This document shows, in pieces, positions 24,166 through 34,840 of a stretch of 64,000 nt of DNA. Below the pieces are notes generated by a model that saw only the letters and a program-made list of their open reading frames with translations, had not been told where the DNA came from and ran no database searches. The translations under genes were made by a program, and so were the position numbers. Each line of letters begins with the position of its first letter. Positions within the stretch are counted from its first letter, which is position 1. Source of the DNA: Cenococcum geophilum 1.58 (lineage: Eukaryota; Ascomycota; Dothideomycetes; Gloniales; Gloniaceae); the NCBI GenBank assembly GCA_001692895.1, contig KV748225.1, forward strand, positions 682,001 through 746,000. The letters run 5' to 3'.

Positions 24166-24736
24166 TATTTACTACTAAGGTTATAATAAAAGAAGTTAAA
24201 TAATATATTACTAAAAGTAGTAGCCACGACACTATTAACGGAGGTAACTACTTTAAGATTAGGTAATAACACTAGTATAGTAGGTACTAACTTTTAACTA
24301 GTTACTATTAGATAGCTATAGGAAATAGTTAGTTAATTAATAGACAATAATAGGATATTTAAAGAAAGGGTTAATGGAATTAAAGTAGTTAAGGTTAAGT
24401 TACCTTTAATAAAGCAATTCTTAGGGGAGAAGTTAAAATTTAAGGGATTCCTTATGTAAATACACTTTAAGGTTATATAAGAAGAAGTAAAACTAGGAAC
24501 GCCTATAGATTAAATCGCTTATATAGAACTATTCTTAACAGGAAAAGTACTTAAGTAGTTTAAACCTTATTTTACGGAGGTATAATATATATTCTTAAGT
24601 TAGAACGGATTTGCAAAACGCCTAATATAAATATTTAAAGACCTAGAGGTAATTACTATAGCGGAAAGAAAGCTTTAGAACCTAGTATAAAGGACTTTAA
24701 TAATTAAGTATACAATATAGTTTTAGATATTAGCTA
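24166..24736 (+). pseudogene. Family A gag remnant, first part
   Basis: After the LTR the plus strand reads as a decayed gag: KQFLGEKLKFKGF, then YIELFLTGKVLK, then IFKDLEVITIAERKL and ILA at the end. The frame is cut at a TA by the pogo-type element at 24737 and resumes at 32199 with VKWNNK-like sequence and YKQGLKAKVQDVIILIED (Q and W positions now stops). gag would form the particle shell. The copy is inactive. Confidence 0.7.
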
Positions 24737-25249
24737 CATCAGGATTTTTTTTTTGGGCGCGTTGTTGCAAACGAAAATCGGGGTCTGCAAAACCTGCGTA
24801 AGTCGCAATTTTGGCAATTTGCGGCGATTTGCAGCAATTTGCTACAAACACATAGGCTACCTATGCACGCGCCTGCCCTATCTAGAGTATTTGAGGGGGT
24901 ATTTGAATCTGAGGGGGTATTTGAATTGGCTCGTGCATACGTAAGCGAGGAACATCAAAAATGACGGAGAATGCCGTTTGTGAGGAAAATCGTATACAAA
25001 CAGCATTCTACTACATGCACTTAATTCTTATTGCCATATATCAATTACATTCACTTAAATTACACCCTCTATATACTCATCAAACTCTGCTTCCTCGTCA
25101 TATTCCTTATTATCTAGCTTGTCCTTATCGACGTCAATTACCTCCTATATCCCTTAGCACGTTAATTCGGGTCCGTAGGTTATCGATAAGGGCCAGCCAA
25201 TTAGATTAGCTGAATCTGATGCCCGTACTCAGAAATACGAAGCTTTTGA

Positions 25250-27476
25250 TTTCATATTATATTAATATATAAGCTTAATCTTTAGAGTCGAGTCGCTTAA
25301 TATAAGGCCTCTAGCAGTCATTATTTCTACAGAACGGTATTTTGCAGATACTGCAGCCAAAATAAGTCCTTGGAGCACGCCCACGCCTCTCCCATTCCTT
25401 ACTATCGCGAGGTTTCCTTATAGTATTTGGTGAAAGCTCTAATAGAGACTTCCTACCACCTATACGCTTCACCTAAGTATGTCTGCCACCCTCTATGCAA
25501 GCTAAGCAATTGATATCCTTGGTAAACAGCTTAATCAGCTTATGCTGCGCTGTAGGAACCCATATAATATCATCCGTAGAACGTTAAGGAAGATGTTTGT
25601 GTATAGGTGCCTTTCGCTTACAAATCAAGCGTTTAAATAATGTGTTGCGGAGGTCAATTTGAAATTGCTTATGGCCGTCTTTATAGCTTACTTGGCGATT
25701 GGTAGGAGTGTAGGAAGACAGTAGGAAGCAGTTGTTAATAACTGTATTAATTAGGAAGTGAAATAGAGGTTTCTAGGTCCGTACGTGGGTCCTCTGCGTT
25801 GTAAAATATAAGCATCGTTAATCTGCAATATCCACCCCGTATATATAGTAATTGTAGTTGTCAATCGGAAGTCCGTGCACCGATTGTGAGAAAAGAAGAA
25901 CTCGTGTGTCGATTGATCTATGAAGAAAAAGAGGCTATATATACATAAGGTAGATGCAGGTACAGGGGGGGGGGTACGTTATAGGGAGTCGGTGACTGAG
26001 TCGGTGACCGAGTCAAGGGGTAGGTAACTGAGTCGGCGGCATGACACCCGACTCAGGTCGACAGTAGTAGAAAATGAAGGTAGGAATAGGCAATTCCTTC
26101 TTATCTTTATCGCCAAAGACCTTCCAAGTCTGTTTGGCACCGCTAGTAGTAAGGGGAGGACGTTTCCGTATAGTAACTTTTGTATAGCGACCTAGCGATA
26201 TATAACGTCATTAGATTTTAAGCCTTATTGTTAAGGTGTTTAACTTACTGTCGTCAACAGTACTTATAAAAAGCACTATATTAGCGTCCTTCTAAGCAAA
26301 TTCTATTACCAGGCCGTCTTTAGAAAGCACGCCATACAATTCTCCCCATGGAATTTGAGCCGCGTGGGTTAATTTGAGGTCTGCGAGCCTCTGGTTAATT
26401 TGCTTAGTAGGCACCTTCTTTTTCTTCTCCTTTCCTTTTATAGTTGTAACCACCTTAATATCGCCTTTAAGGTCCCCCTGTTCCTCGCGCTTTGTTTTAG
26501 TTGTCCGAACGGTTCCTACGCCTCTAATACTAAGGCCTCGTAGTCATATAAGAAGCTTAACGCTTATAAATAGATTATTAAGCTAAATAACGTGCTTTCT
26601 AGGTGGGTAGAGGCGTTCTTCTATTTCGGTGTCTTTTTAAAGGAGGAAATTAAGGACTACTGCCTGCGTCTTTAAAAAGCCTTTATTAATAAAAGATATA
26701 TCTAAATCAATTGGGCCTTTCTTATTACCTTTAGCGTGCTATATAAAGTCTAATATATAGCCGTCGTTCGCCAGAACCTATATTTTGAAGCCTTTAGGTA
26801 TAGGTTTAGATGGGATATTAACAATTTTAGGTGTATGACCCGTAAAGCGCTAAATCGTCTTATTAACGGCAAGGTAGGTTCCAGGCGTGTAGAGCTTCCT
26901 ATAAGTGAGCCGAATATACTTAGCAAGCTCCGTAACTCTATTGAATATAATTTTAGGTAATTTATTGGTTTTAGGCCACGGTAGTAAGGCCCAAAAGTGG
27001 CAATTAAGCTGCTAAAATTAGATAACTGAAATGTACTCTTTAACAATATACTCCGTGCTATGCGTGTTTAAATCCTTCTAGTAGTCCTTAATGCATAATT
27101 CTATAGTGATTCCTATATAAATAAGCACACTAAAGTACGCGTAGAGTTCCTCCTTATATGTCGGCTGCTATGCGCGTGGGTATTCTATTTCCTTATCTAA
27201 CGGGTAGAGCTCCGCGTGCTTATTTGTCCACTCTATAAGCTTATCCATAACCTCCTCTGTAAAGAATAGATTGAATAACTTGAAAGGATCGTGTGGATTA
27301 ACGCAATATGGGAGGTTTGGTGAGCTATGGTAGTCCTAATTGTTAATATGGAGAGGTTCGAATTCGGGCAACGGCCACGGCTTAGGGGGAGGGGTTTTCG
27401 CCGTCTTATTTGGGGGAACGTTATATTGAGTCTTCTGAATAAGATCTGCATCAATTCTAGCATGATTGCAAGGCAT
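25250..27476 (-). pseudogene. piggyBac-type transposase (DDE_Tnp_1_7), with stops and a solo LTR inside
   Basis: The ATG at 27476 starts MPCNHARIDADLIQKTQYNV. Family blocks follow: FNLFFTEEVMDKLIEWTNKH; YTPGTYLAVNKTI (Asp to Asn at the first catalytic position, consistent with G-to-A decay); VNIPSKPIPKGFKI and VLANDGYILD; GVGTVRTTKTKREEQGDLKG; ELYGVLSKDGLVIEFA; and YYIRGVDIAD near 25830, with a Cys-rich end (CSICKIPFC). About a dozen stops replace Q and W. A 205-bp solo LTR sits between PIPTFIFYYN and the YYIRGVDIAD block. It is inactive. Confidence 0.85.
25859..26063. mobile_element. Solo LTR with 5-bp target duplication
   Basis: It starts TGTCAATCGG, ends AGGTCGACA, and has perfect GTAGT repeats at 25854-25858 and 26064-26068. 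TG..CA ends and a 5-bp duplication are the LTR retrotransposon signature. It is 205 bp and interrupts the piggyBac transposase frame exactly. It holds a run of ten G and a short GAGTCGGTGAC repeat. No other copy of this LTR is visible in the window. It keeps its CA dinucleotides, so it arrived after most of the decay of its host. Confidence 0.85.
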
Positions 27477-27586
27477 GGTGGTGGTATAATTAATGGTTGA
27501 ATTCTATATAGAGCACGCGTAGTCTTGATTCCGGTGTTCGCGCACGGGCCACTTAGTCTACGGACCCTGACGTGCTAAGGGATAGG

Positions 27587-29805
27587 CTGAGAGAGTAAAG
27601 CTATAAGAACGCATGCATCCTCCCACTCGTTAATAGCCTTATTAGCTGCCTCCTTCCGTATAAACTTAACAGAAGCCTTAGCTAAGGCGTTTTTAAGCTC
27701 TTTAATTTCCTAGTTTAACGCCATAGTACGATTTCGCTGGTACTTCCTAATAGTTGTATTAAGCTTCTTCTCTATAGCTTTATAGGCCTATTTAGATGCA
27801 CGCATTTCTCTAATAAATTCGTCCTTTACCTTTTGGAGTTAAGCCCTACTACTACGGGCGGCCTTCCTCTGTTTAAGGGCCTCCCTCTTAGCCTTATTAA
27901 CCTCTTATTTAATCTTCTTCTGGGCTATATAAAGCTCCTTAGCCTCTTATTTCTTATATTCTATTAAGGCCTTTATATCTAAAATTCTCTAGATCTCGGC
28001 GGTAGAAATATAGTGTAATTTTATAAGTACTAAGTTCTATGCTGCCCTCTTCTTTTTAGCCTCTATAGAGGCAGTAGTAAACTCCTTATTACGCTATTAA
28101 AGAAGCCTAATTTCCTCTAATTGGACCTATATAGTAGCTAGGAGCTTCCTAGTGGCTAACTCTCAAATTTCCAGTATTGCAGAGGGGTAAGAAATAGTCA
28201 CTCGGTACCGTAATCTATTACTTATAGTAGAGGGTATTCTAGGGTATATTAGCGACGAAAGGAGCTATAGAGGCTCTACTGGATTTAGCGTAGGAGTAGC
28301 AGGTCTCCTAGCAACCTAAGCACTACGTAGTTTGCGTAGTATTCACTTAGCATCTAGGGGGTAAATTCCAGCAGCTTTAAACGACTTTTTAATATACTCT
28401 AGAGTATATACTCTCTCTCAAATCTGCCCGTACATTTTTAAGAAGTAGGCATATATAATTCCGGTAATTCCCCTTAAAATATATTCATTAACCTTATTAG
28501 AATAGGCCTTTTTAAGAATACTAAAGAGGCACCAATCTAAAGGCTAAAGATAATGCGTAGAATGCGGAGGTAGGCAGAAAGGGACTATTTTTATATCCTT
28601 ATAGTATTAAATAAAGTCTAAGGAGAGGTGCGATATATAGCCATCCATTAATAAAAGCCTCCAGCCGTATAGCTTACTAGCAGCCTCTTATTCTTTACGG
28701 ATATCCACCTAATAGTCCTCTTGGCGGGTATATATATTAAAATACCTTATCCAATTAGATGCATAGCTTTAGTCGCTTCAGCCATTATTAGAGACTACTA
28801 TTTAATAGTCTAGCACCAATCTAAGAGCTTCTTAGGCCATATAGGTTGTAATAACCTTCCCTTTAAAAATAAAATAGGAAGGAATTAATTCGCTGGTAGC
28901 ATTAATAGAGGCGATCTCGCTCGTCTACTCTCAATTACCTAGCATAATAGGTTATATAGAGGAACCACGTAGAACAACTTTCTTAGAGGCATGCGCGTAC
29001 CCCATTTAATATCCGGTTTCATCTATATTCTAGCAATTAGGTGCCTTAATATAAAATTCTATATAGGTGGCCTCTAACTTATTAAAGAACCTCTTATATA
29101 CTAGCAAATCGTTATCTACCGTAGCTCTCTCTATTTTAAGATAGCGAGTATATTAAACTTAAAAGGATTAATAGCGTTTTAAGTATAAATCCACCTATTA
29201 GACACTAAGGAATGCCTAGCTAGTATCCTAGCCAGCATCTTAGAGCTACTTTTTATATACATTTAGGGCAATCTCACGGATATAGCTCTTCTTAAGAGGA
29301 AAGCAATGCTTTATAAGGATTATATAGTATTTTTTAACAGCTGCTTCAAATTCCGGGCTTAACTTTTGCTAGAATTAATGTGCTTCCTTATAGGATTGAC
29401 GTGTTCCGTTGATGCGCTTGAGAATGGTGTCAGGATGGATCCCATGCGATATTGCAGCCCTTATAGGGGTTCCATAGTGCCCAGTTCGGTGCGCAGTAAT
29501 AGCTTCCTGTATAATAGTCTCCTTGGAAGGCCTATGACGTATAGGAGGCATGGGGTGTGTGTAAATTGAGGCTATATAGAGAGGTGGAAGCATTAAGGTG
29601 GAAGCATCGAGTTGAATTTTTTGATGTTCCTGTTTGTGGCAGAATCGCTATTCTGACCAATCAGAGCTCGGCGGTGAGCCTATGCACGAGCCAATTCAAA
29701 TACCCCCTCAGATTCAAATACCCCCTCAAATACTCTATTACGCAGGTTTTGCAGACCCCGATTTTCGCTTGCAACAACGTACCTAAAAAAAAATTTCCTG
29801 ATGCA
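27587..29805 (-). other. N-terminal and core part of the pogo element with inverted left-type terminus
   Basis: This piece runs from the piggyBac edge to the inverted terminus at 29739-29805. Just inside the terminus (29672-29738) is a GAGGGGGTATTTGAAT direct repeat pair that also occurs inverted at 24886-24940, so the two halves form extended inverted repeats around the transposase gene. Confidence 0.7.
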
Positions 29806-30835
29806 GAGGCTCTGCACGAGGCTCTATACAAAGCTCTGCACGAGGCTTTACACAAAGCTCTGCACGAAGCTCTGCACGAAGCTTTGCACGAGGCTCTACA
29901 CGAGGCTCTACACAAAGCTCTGCGTACAGAGGCTCTGCACGAGGCTCTACACGAAGTTCTGCACGAATTCGTGCACGAAGCTCTACACGAAGCTCTACAC
30001 GAAGCTCTACACGAAGCTCTACACGAAGCTCTACACGAAGCTCTACACGAAGCTCTACACGAAGCTCTACACGAAGCTCTGCACGAAGCTCTGCACGAAG
30101 CTCTGCACGAAGCTTTACACGAAGCTTTGCACGAGGCTCTACACGAGGCTCTACACAAAGCTCTGCGTACAGAGGCTCTGCACGAGGCTCTACACGAAGC
30201 TCTGTACGAAGCTCTGTACGAAGCTCTACACAAAGCTCTACACGAAGCTCTACACGAAGCTTTTGCACGATGCTCTAACACGAAGCTCTGCGTTACAGAG
30301 GCTCTACACGAAGCTCTGCGTACAGAGGCTCTACACGAAGCTCTACACGAAGCTCTGCACGAAGCTTTACACGAAGCTTTGTACGAGGCTCTACACGAGG
30401 CTCTACACAAAGCTCTGCGTACAGAGGCTCTGCACGAGGCTCTAACACGAAGCTCTGTACGAAGCTCTGTACGAAGCAGCTCTGCACGAAGCCTCTACAC
30501 AAAGCTCTACACGAAGCTCTGCACGAAGCTCTACACAAAGCTCTACACAAAGCTCTACACAAAGCCTCTACACGAAGCTTTGCACGAGGCTTGCACTAAG
30601 CACAAAGCTCTACACAAAGCTCTGCATATAGAGGCTCTGCACGAGGCTCTGCACGAAGCTCCTATGCACGAACTCAAAGGCTCTGCACGGTCGAAGGCTC
30701 TGCACAAAGATATAAGCTCTACACGAAGCTCTGCACAAAGCTCTACGATGAAGCTCTACACGAAGAAGCTCTAGCTAATAGAAGCTCTACGAGCTCAACA
30801 GCTCTAGCATTCCGAAGCTCTGCAGAAGGCTCTAA
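29806..30835 (+). repeat. 12-bp tandem array, GAAGCTCTRCAC
   Basis: About 85 units of GAAGCTCTGCAC or GAAGCTCTACAC with GAGG/CAAAG variants and a recurrent GCGTACAGAG variant. The array begins immediately after the CCTGATG terminus. Long frames (EALH, KLYT, SSTR, CRAS, VELR repeats) occur on both strands because the unit has almost no stop codons; I do not regard them as genes. Toward the right end units become irregular. Confidence 0.9.
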
Positions 30836-31299
30836 CTACGTCCTATAAAGAACTCTTCTTCCTTTTTCGGGCACCTAGGATAGGCTCTCGCACGAAGCCT
30901 CTCTAACTACGAGCCTCTGCTGCCCGAACCGTCTCTGTGCATACAGGAGTCGTCCTATACATCGTAAGCCTCTAGACTCCACAAACGGCCTTGGTGGTGT
31001 GCGAGTCCACCGACGACGTCGCCGAATATTCTCACCCGACTTAGCCTCTGCAACGTGCCTTCTGCCACAGTATAGATACCCCCCTATCATAGACCCCTAG
31101 GTACCACCCTCATTTTTTTACCCCTTCCTTACATCCTCCCTACAACATAGGACCAGACACCAGCAACGACGCAGCTCGATACGCAGGCGCACGAGCCGTC
31201 GCACGGAGCCCAGGACATAGAATAGACCGTTCGTCCACAGAGCCGTAGGATACGATCAGTACACAGGTAGCCATAGACCAGCACAGGTCCGCCAGAGCT
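30836..31299. other. Spacer between the arrays
   Basis: Normal-composition sequence without a gene I recognise. A T-rich/ C-rich block (31083-31140, ACCCCTTCCTTACATCCTCC) is shared with the other two copies of the unit at 51000-51050 and 57490-57545. Confidence 0.5.
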
Positions 31300-31740
31300 A
31301 GATCGACTTCTAGTCAGGACTCTGGCCAGAGCTCGACCGTCCGCCGGACGGCCAGATGAACCGTATCGCTCAGTTTTAGCTAGACGACCGCTCATGAATG
31401 CCAGTTACGACGACTGTCGTCAGAGGACTATGTGATGACCGTCGCCAGAGCTAGACGTAGCAGTGCAGTCAAGCTCAGACGTACCGTTTAAATCGTACAA
31501 TCGCAACACGTACCGTCGCCAGAGCCACACGACAACCGTTCGAACGACCAGCCAGCGAACACGATAAACGATTCGATCGATCGATCGAATCAAGGTGACA
31601 TAGACAGGTAGGCATAGACAGGTAGGCACAGACAGGTAGGCATAGACGGGTAGGTTATAGACGGACAGACAGACAGGTAGGTAGGCAAGTAGGCAGGCAG
31701 GTAGGCAGGTAGGCAGGCAGGCAGGCAGGTAGGTAGATGA
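31300..31740 (+). repeat. 20-bp and 14-bp minisatellites
   Basis: Degenerate units of the CGTCGCCAGAGCTAGAC type occur to about 31560, followed by a shared block with nested GATC/TCGA palindromes (CGATTCGATCGATCGATCG, about 31570), then 14-bp units GACAGGTAGGCATA and GTAGGCAGGCAG runs at 31600-31735. Confidence 0.8.
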
Positions 31741-32196
31741 TTTAGAGCCTCTGCGAGAGGCTTCCCCCTTGACGCCCAAAGTAGATAGCTCTATATTTTA
31801 TATAGTTATAATATAAATATATTTAAAAGTATACTACAGAAATCTATGGAAATATGTGATAATTTGGTTATTATGTAATATAATTATAATTTATATAGTT
31901 GCATTTGTACAGTTTTTACAATTCGTACAATTTGTACAGTTTTTATAATTCGTACAATTCGTACAGTTTTTACAATTCGTACAATTCGTACAGTTTTTAC
32001 AATTTGTACAGTTTGCGCGCTATTTATTTATAGGGTAGCGTTTTGCTGTAATTTATTTATAGGGGTAGCATTTTGCCGCAATTTGCTATCAGGTGCTGCG
32101 ATTTTGTTGCAAAACGTGCGTTTTGCGCAAATTGCTATCAACCATATCCACCTGCCGCAAACTGCAACAACGAGCCCCAAAAAAAATTTCCTGATG
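31741..32196. repeat. AT-rich tail with short tandem repeat and right terminus of the long element
   Basis: About 31905-32010 has a tandem repeat based on GTACAATTCGTACAGTTTTT. Then come GCAATTTGC-rich steps and the terminus AAAAAAAATTTCCTGATG. The last 35 bases match the terminus at 51943. Confidence 0.8.
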
Positions 32197-32572
32197 TATA
32201 TAAGTTAAATAGAATAATAAGACGCTTATAGTATAGTATAAGTAAGGACTTAAGGCAAAAGTCTAGGATGTAATTATCCTAATAGAAGATACGGATACTC
32301 TTAGGGAAACATGCGGATCGTTAGCCCCCTAACGAAAATTTTGACCCAAGGTTATAAGTAATAAGCCAATCAATTAACCCAAAGCTTTAATTTAGAGCTT
32401 TATTATATAGACTTTAATTAATATATATAGAGATAAGGTTTTCCAGGGGGAGACCCCCTAGGACCCCCCTATATAGAGCTTTTACTTAATTTAGAAGTAG
32501 TAGTAAGGTTAAGGCGCCTTCCGTTCCCAATTGTCGTCACGTGACGCAATTTTTGGGTGACGAAAACCGCCG
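32197..32572. other. Resumed family A gag, then possible Helitron 3' end
   Basis: gag continues from the TA at 32197 to about 32300 (LKAKVQDVIILIEDTDTL). On the minus strand a hairpin CGTTAGGGGGCTAACG (32319-32334) is followed about a dozen bases later by CTAA (32301-32304), the layout of a Helitron 3' end. The base after CTAA is G rather than the usual T, so this end is tentative. Confidence 0.4.
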
Positions 32573-33049
32573 TTAATGTTGCTCGACTGACACCTACCGG
32601 AGGTTCCTCCGTCCTTCCTGTCTCCTCTCTTACCCGTCTCCTCGTCCGATGCTGTCCATATCGCCATGTCGACTAATAGATCCCTTAGTGGAGACTGGGG
32701 AGGGGTATTAGAGCGCCTCTAGCTCTTATAAGGAAGAAGAAAGAAGAAGAGAGGAAGGTATAAAGGAGGGAGTATTTATAGACGGGAGGAGGCCTATAAA
32801 CGGGAGATTAGGCAGCCATAATATAGACATTAATATTGCTTAACTGACACCTACCGGACGCCCCTCCGTCCTTCCTATCTCCTCTCTCACCTATCTCCTC
32901 GTTAGATGCTGTCTATATCGCCACGTCGACCAATAGATCCCTTAGTGGGGACTAGGGAGGGGTATTAGAGCACCTCTAGCTCTTATAAGGAAGAAGAAAA
33001 GAAGAGAGGAAGGTATAGAGAAGGGAGTATTTATAGACGGGAGGAGGCC
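32573..33049 (+). repeat. 220-bp direct repeat, two copies
   Basis: The copies lie at 32573-32793 and 32830-33049 (offset 257), starting near TGACACCTACCGGA and ending TATAGACGGGAGGAGGCC. The second shows more C-to-T and G-to-A changes. No coding sequence is visible. Together with 33050-33060 it lies between the tentative Helitron 3' end and a gag-like fragment. Confidence 0.8.
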
Positions 33050-33060
33050 CTACGAGCACG

Positions 33061-33650
33061 TGATTTAGTAAGTACTAATAAGCACGAGATTCTCGTACAA
33101 GATGGGCTTGATTGCTTACTAAAATACGGAGTGTCTCTGTCACTGCAGTGGCTACTGCAGTAGTAGAGACGCCTTAAATATTTAATGTAACCGACTACTA
33201 AGGCTGTTAATGAGTGAAAGGTAGGCTACTGATGTGGTGCGAACGATGTAGTTGTTAATATCGTTTATAGCCTGTTTTTGCTTCTGGTATACGCGTAGAT
33301 CGTCCTTATATTTGGCGTAGAGCTAGTTATAGGCAGTAAGCTGATTTAGGTCTAGCTTTGCTATTAATGTAGCCGTAGGTAGTATGTCCCTTAGTGTAAG
33401 CCAACTTAGTAGTTCTAGCTTTAGAAGATCGTCTTTCTTTTTAGATAGGTTGATATACTACTATATCTCGTTAGTTTTGGCTATATCTTAGATAATAAAG
33501 AACTATTAAATCTAATCGGATGGCTTGTTAAGGATAAGGTTGATTTTTAATTTAGTAAAGGTTATTATTTTTAGAATTTAATAGGTTAGGAAGGGTCTAG
33601 GTTAGGGTCCAGCTAGCGTCTTAGCAGAACCTTATTTAGACATTCCAAAC
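33061..33650 (-). pseudogene. Retroelement gag-like N-terminal fragment
   Basis: On the minus strand a decayed frame begins near FGMSK at 33645 and continues PRPFLTY, KINLILNKPSD, LPTATLIAKLDLNQLTAYN, then LYAKYKDDLRVYQKQKQAIN and DINNYIVRTT. This resembles the N-terminal gag of fungal LTR elements, probably Ty1/copia type. It is followed by no protease or RT. It could be a captured fragment carried by the Helitron, or a nested truncated insertion. Confidence 0.45.
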
Positions 33651-34249
33651 TTTTAATTTAATTCGTTAGTTCGTTTATCAGTTGGATTTTATTATAGGAA
33701 GCGCAATTAATAACCCCTACTAATAGCTCTAACTACGTCTAATTTTTAATTTATAAATCGGCAGATCTATAGGTAATATTTATTTTAAGTAGCTTTAGGT
33801 GCGGTATATATAAAATCTTAACTATAGTGTAAAGAAGTCGTGGCTGCTAATATGCGGTCCCAAGTAGTATGTATTCTTGGAGGTTATGTAGCTCCTTATA
33901 TAAGCGACATTTCCGCCCTTTAAAAAAATTTAAAAAATACCAAAAATCGATCAACGCTACAGATAGTAGCAATATTGATCCGGTAATACTGCTAATTCTC
34001 CCTATATACCATTATATGTATATCTAATAGCTCCAGAAGTAGTAAGAAGGTAAGACGGATAGGGGGGTTAAAATTTAGAAAATTAGATTTCGCGGTTAAG
34101 CTATTTAAAAGGTAGGAAACTAAGACGAATGCCGTATTCTTTGCTTACCTCCGAGCCAGTATATAATTTCCTAATTAGGAAAAGTCGTTTATAAGTAGTT
34201 GCTGCTACCTCTATGCAAAATCTTCTTATTATACCTCTTTAGTCTTACT
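33651..34249. other. AT-rich, no gene recognised
   Basis: Decayed sequence beyond the helicase end; no domain seen. From 33691 it is repeated in noisy form at 40202 onward. Confidence 0.5.
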
Positions 34250-34637
34250 TATAGATAACTAAAATTGTTTTATATCGAACCTACGTTTAAATATAAGCCC
34301 TAAAAGCTTCTTAACTCGTGAGATTGCTATATAGGTTAGCCCAGCTATTTTATTCTTTTCCTTAATATTTAGAACCACCTAGTTAAGTGTTAGGCCCTAG
34401 CTTTTATATACAGTAAAAGCAAAAGCCAAAGTAATTATAAATTAACGCCGTAAGTAAGAGCCTCTTATACCCTCCTACTTATAAAGTACGGAAAATATAG
34501 GGATAACTTTCTTACTATCCTGCCGAGTGAATAGGGCAGGTCCGTTATACCTATCTACTGTAATTAGTAGTGACTAAGGCTGATCCTTTTTAATATCCGC
34601 GTGTCCCTTTTATATAATATCTTTAACTGTACCAGTA
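34250..34637 (-). pseudogene. Helitron helicase, C-terminal part
   Basis: The minus strand reads on from the break at 51946: TGTVKDII, then RYNGPALFTRQDSKKVIPIF, then FAFTVYKS and GLTLN, then GLTYIAISRVKKLLGLIF. These are the last motifs of a Pif1-type helicase (the VTIHKSQGxT and TYVAISRV blocks). The gene is cut between VNGT and TGTV by the 34638-51945 insertion. Many stops; inactive. Confidence 0.85.
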
Positions 34638-34840
34638 GCATCAGGAATTTTTTTTTTGGGCACGTTGTCGCAAGCGAAAATCGGGGTCTGCAAAACCTGC
34701 GTAAGTCGCGATTTTAGCGATTTGCGGCAACTTGCGGCGATTTGCTACAAATACATAGGCTACCCATNTAAATCNCCGCAAATTGCGACTTAAGTAGACC
34801 CTAATTTTCGGCTGCAACAAAAACGCAACAAAAATACTAT

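Larger units (their letters stand above)
25145..27586 (-). mobile_element. piggyBac-like transposon
   Basis: Imperfect inverted ends contain CCCTTAGCACGT and, a few bases in, GGGTCCGTAG: left at 25145-25177, right in reverse at 27586-27557. It lies in the 3' part of the pogo transposase; the host frame reads on either side. I could not find the TTAA duplication expected for piggyBac, so the exact edges are uncertain by a few bases. Confidence 0.7.
25055..29551 (-). pseudogene. pogo/Fot1-like DDE transposase, split by a piggyBac insertion
   Basis: The ATG at 29551 starts MPPIRHRPSKET and an N-terminal psq-type helix-turn-helix (TIIQEAITAHRTGHYGTPIR, ending NGTRQSYKEAH). The catalytic core reads DETGYQMGYA (near 29010), LLMDGYISHLSLDF (near 28650), and PPHSTHYL followed by PLDW (near 28560): the three acidic positions of the DDE triad are visible. 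The frame carries many TAG/TAA codons. The acidic tail stops at 25055 (KEYDEEAEFDEYIEGVI) and is separated from the rest by the piggyBac element. The enzyme would bind the element's ends and insert at TA. N-terminal HTH and TA target agree with the outer TIRs. Confidence 0.85.
24737..32196. mobile_element. Minisatellite-bearing pogo-type DNA transposon, long copy
   Basis: The left end is CATCAGGATTTTTTTTTTGG (24737) and the right end, read in reverse, is CATCAGGAAATTTTTTTTGG (ending at 32196). TA flanks both sides (24735-24736 and 32197-32198), and removing the insert plus one TA rejoins the gag frame. Order inside: left TIR region, pogo transposase on the minus strand, an inverted copy of the left TIR (29739-29805), a 12-bp tandem array, a 20-bp array, a 14-bp array, an AT-rich tail, and the right end. 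A piggyBac element (25145-27586) lies within the transposase tail. TA duplication is the Tc1/mariner/pogo rule. Whether this is one element or an old fusion of two is discussed in the findings. Confidence 0.75.

Noticed and set aside
25145..27586. TTAA target duplication for the piggyBac element
   Set aside because: A TTAA at 25162 lies inside the inverted repeat, not at its edge, and no matching TTAA is at the right end.
29557..30774. Long EALH-repeat reading frame and its partners on the other strand
   Set aside because: They are by-products of a 12-bp tandem array without stops; start and end positions are random, and frames on both strands are equally long.
29806..31740. CRISPR-like array
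   Set aside because: Units are directly abutting with no unique spacers, and the genome is eukaryotic.
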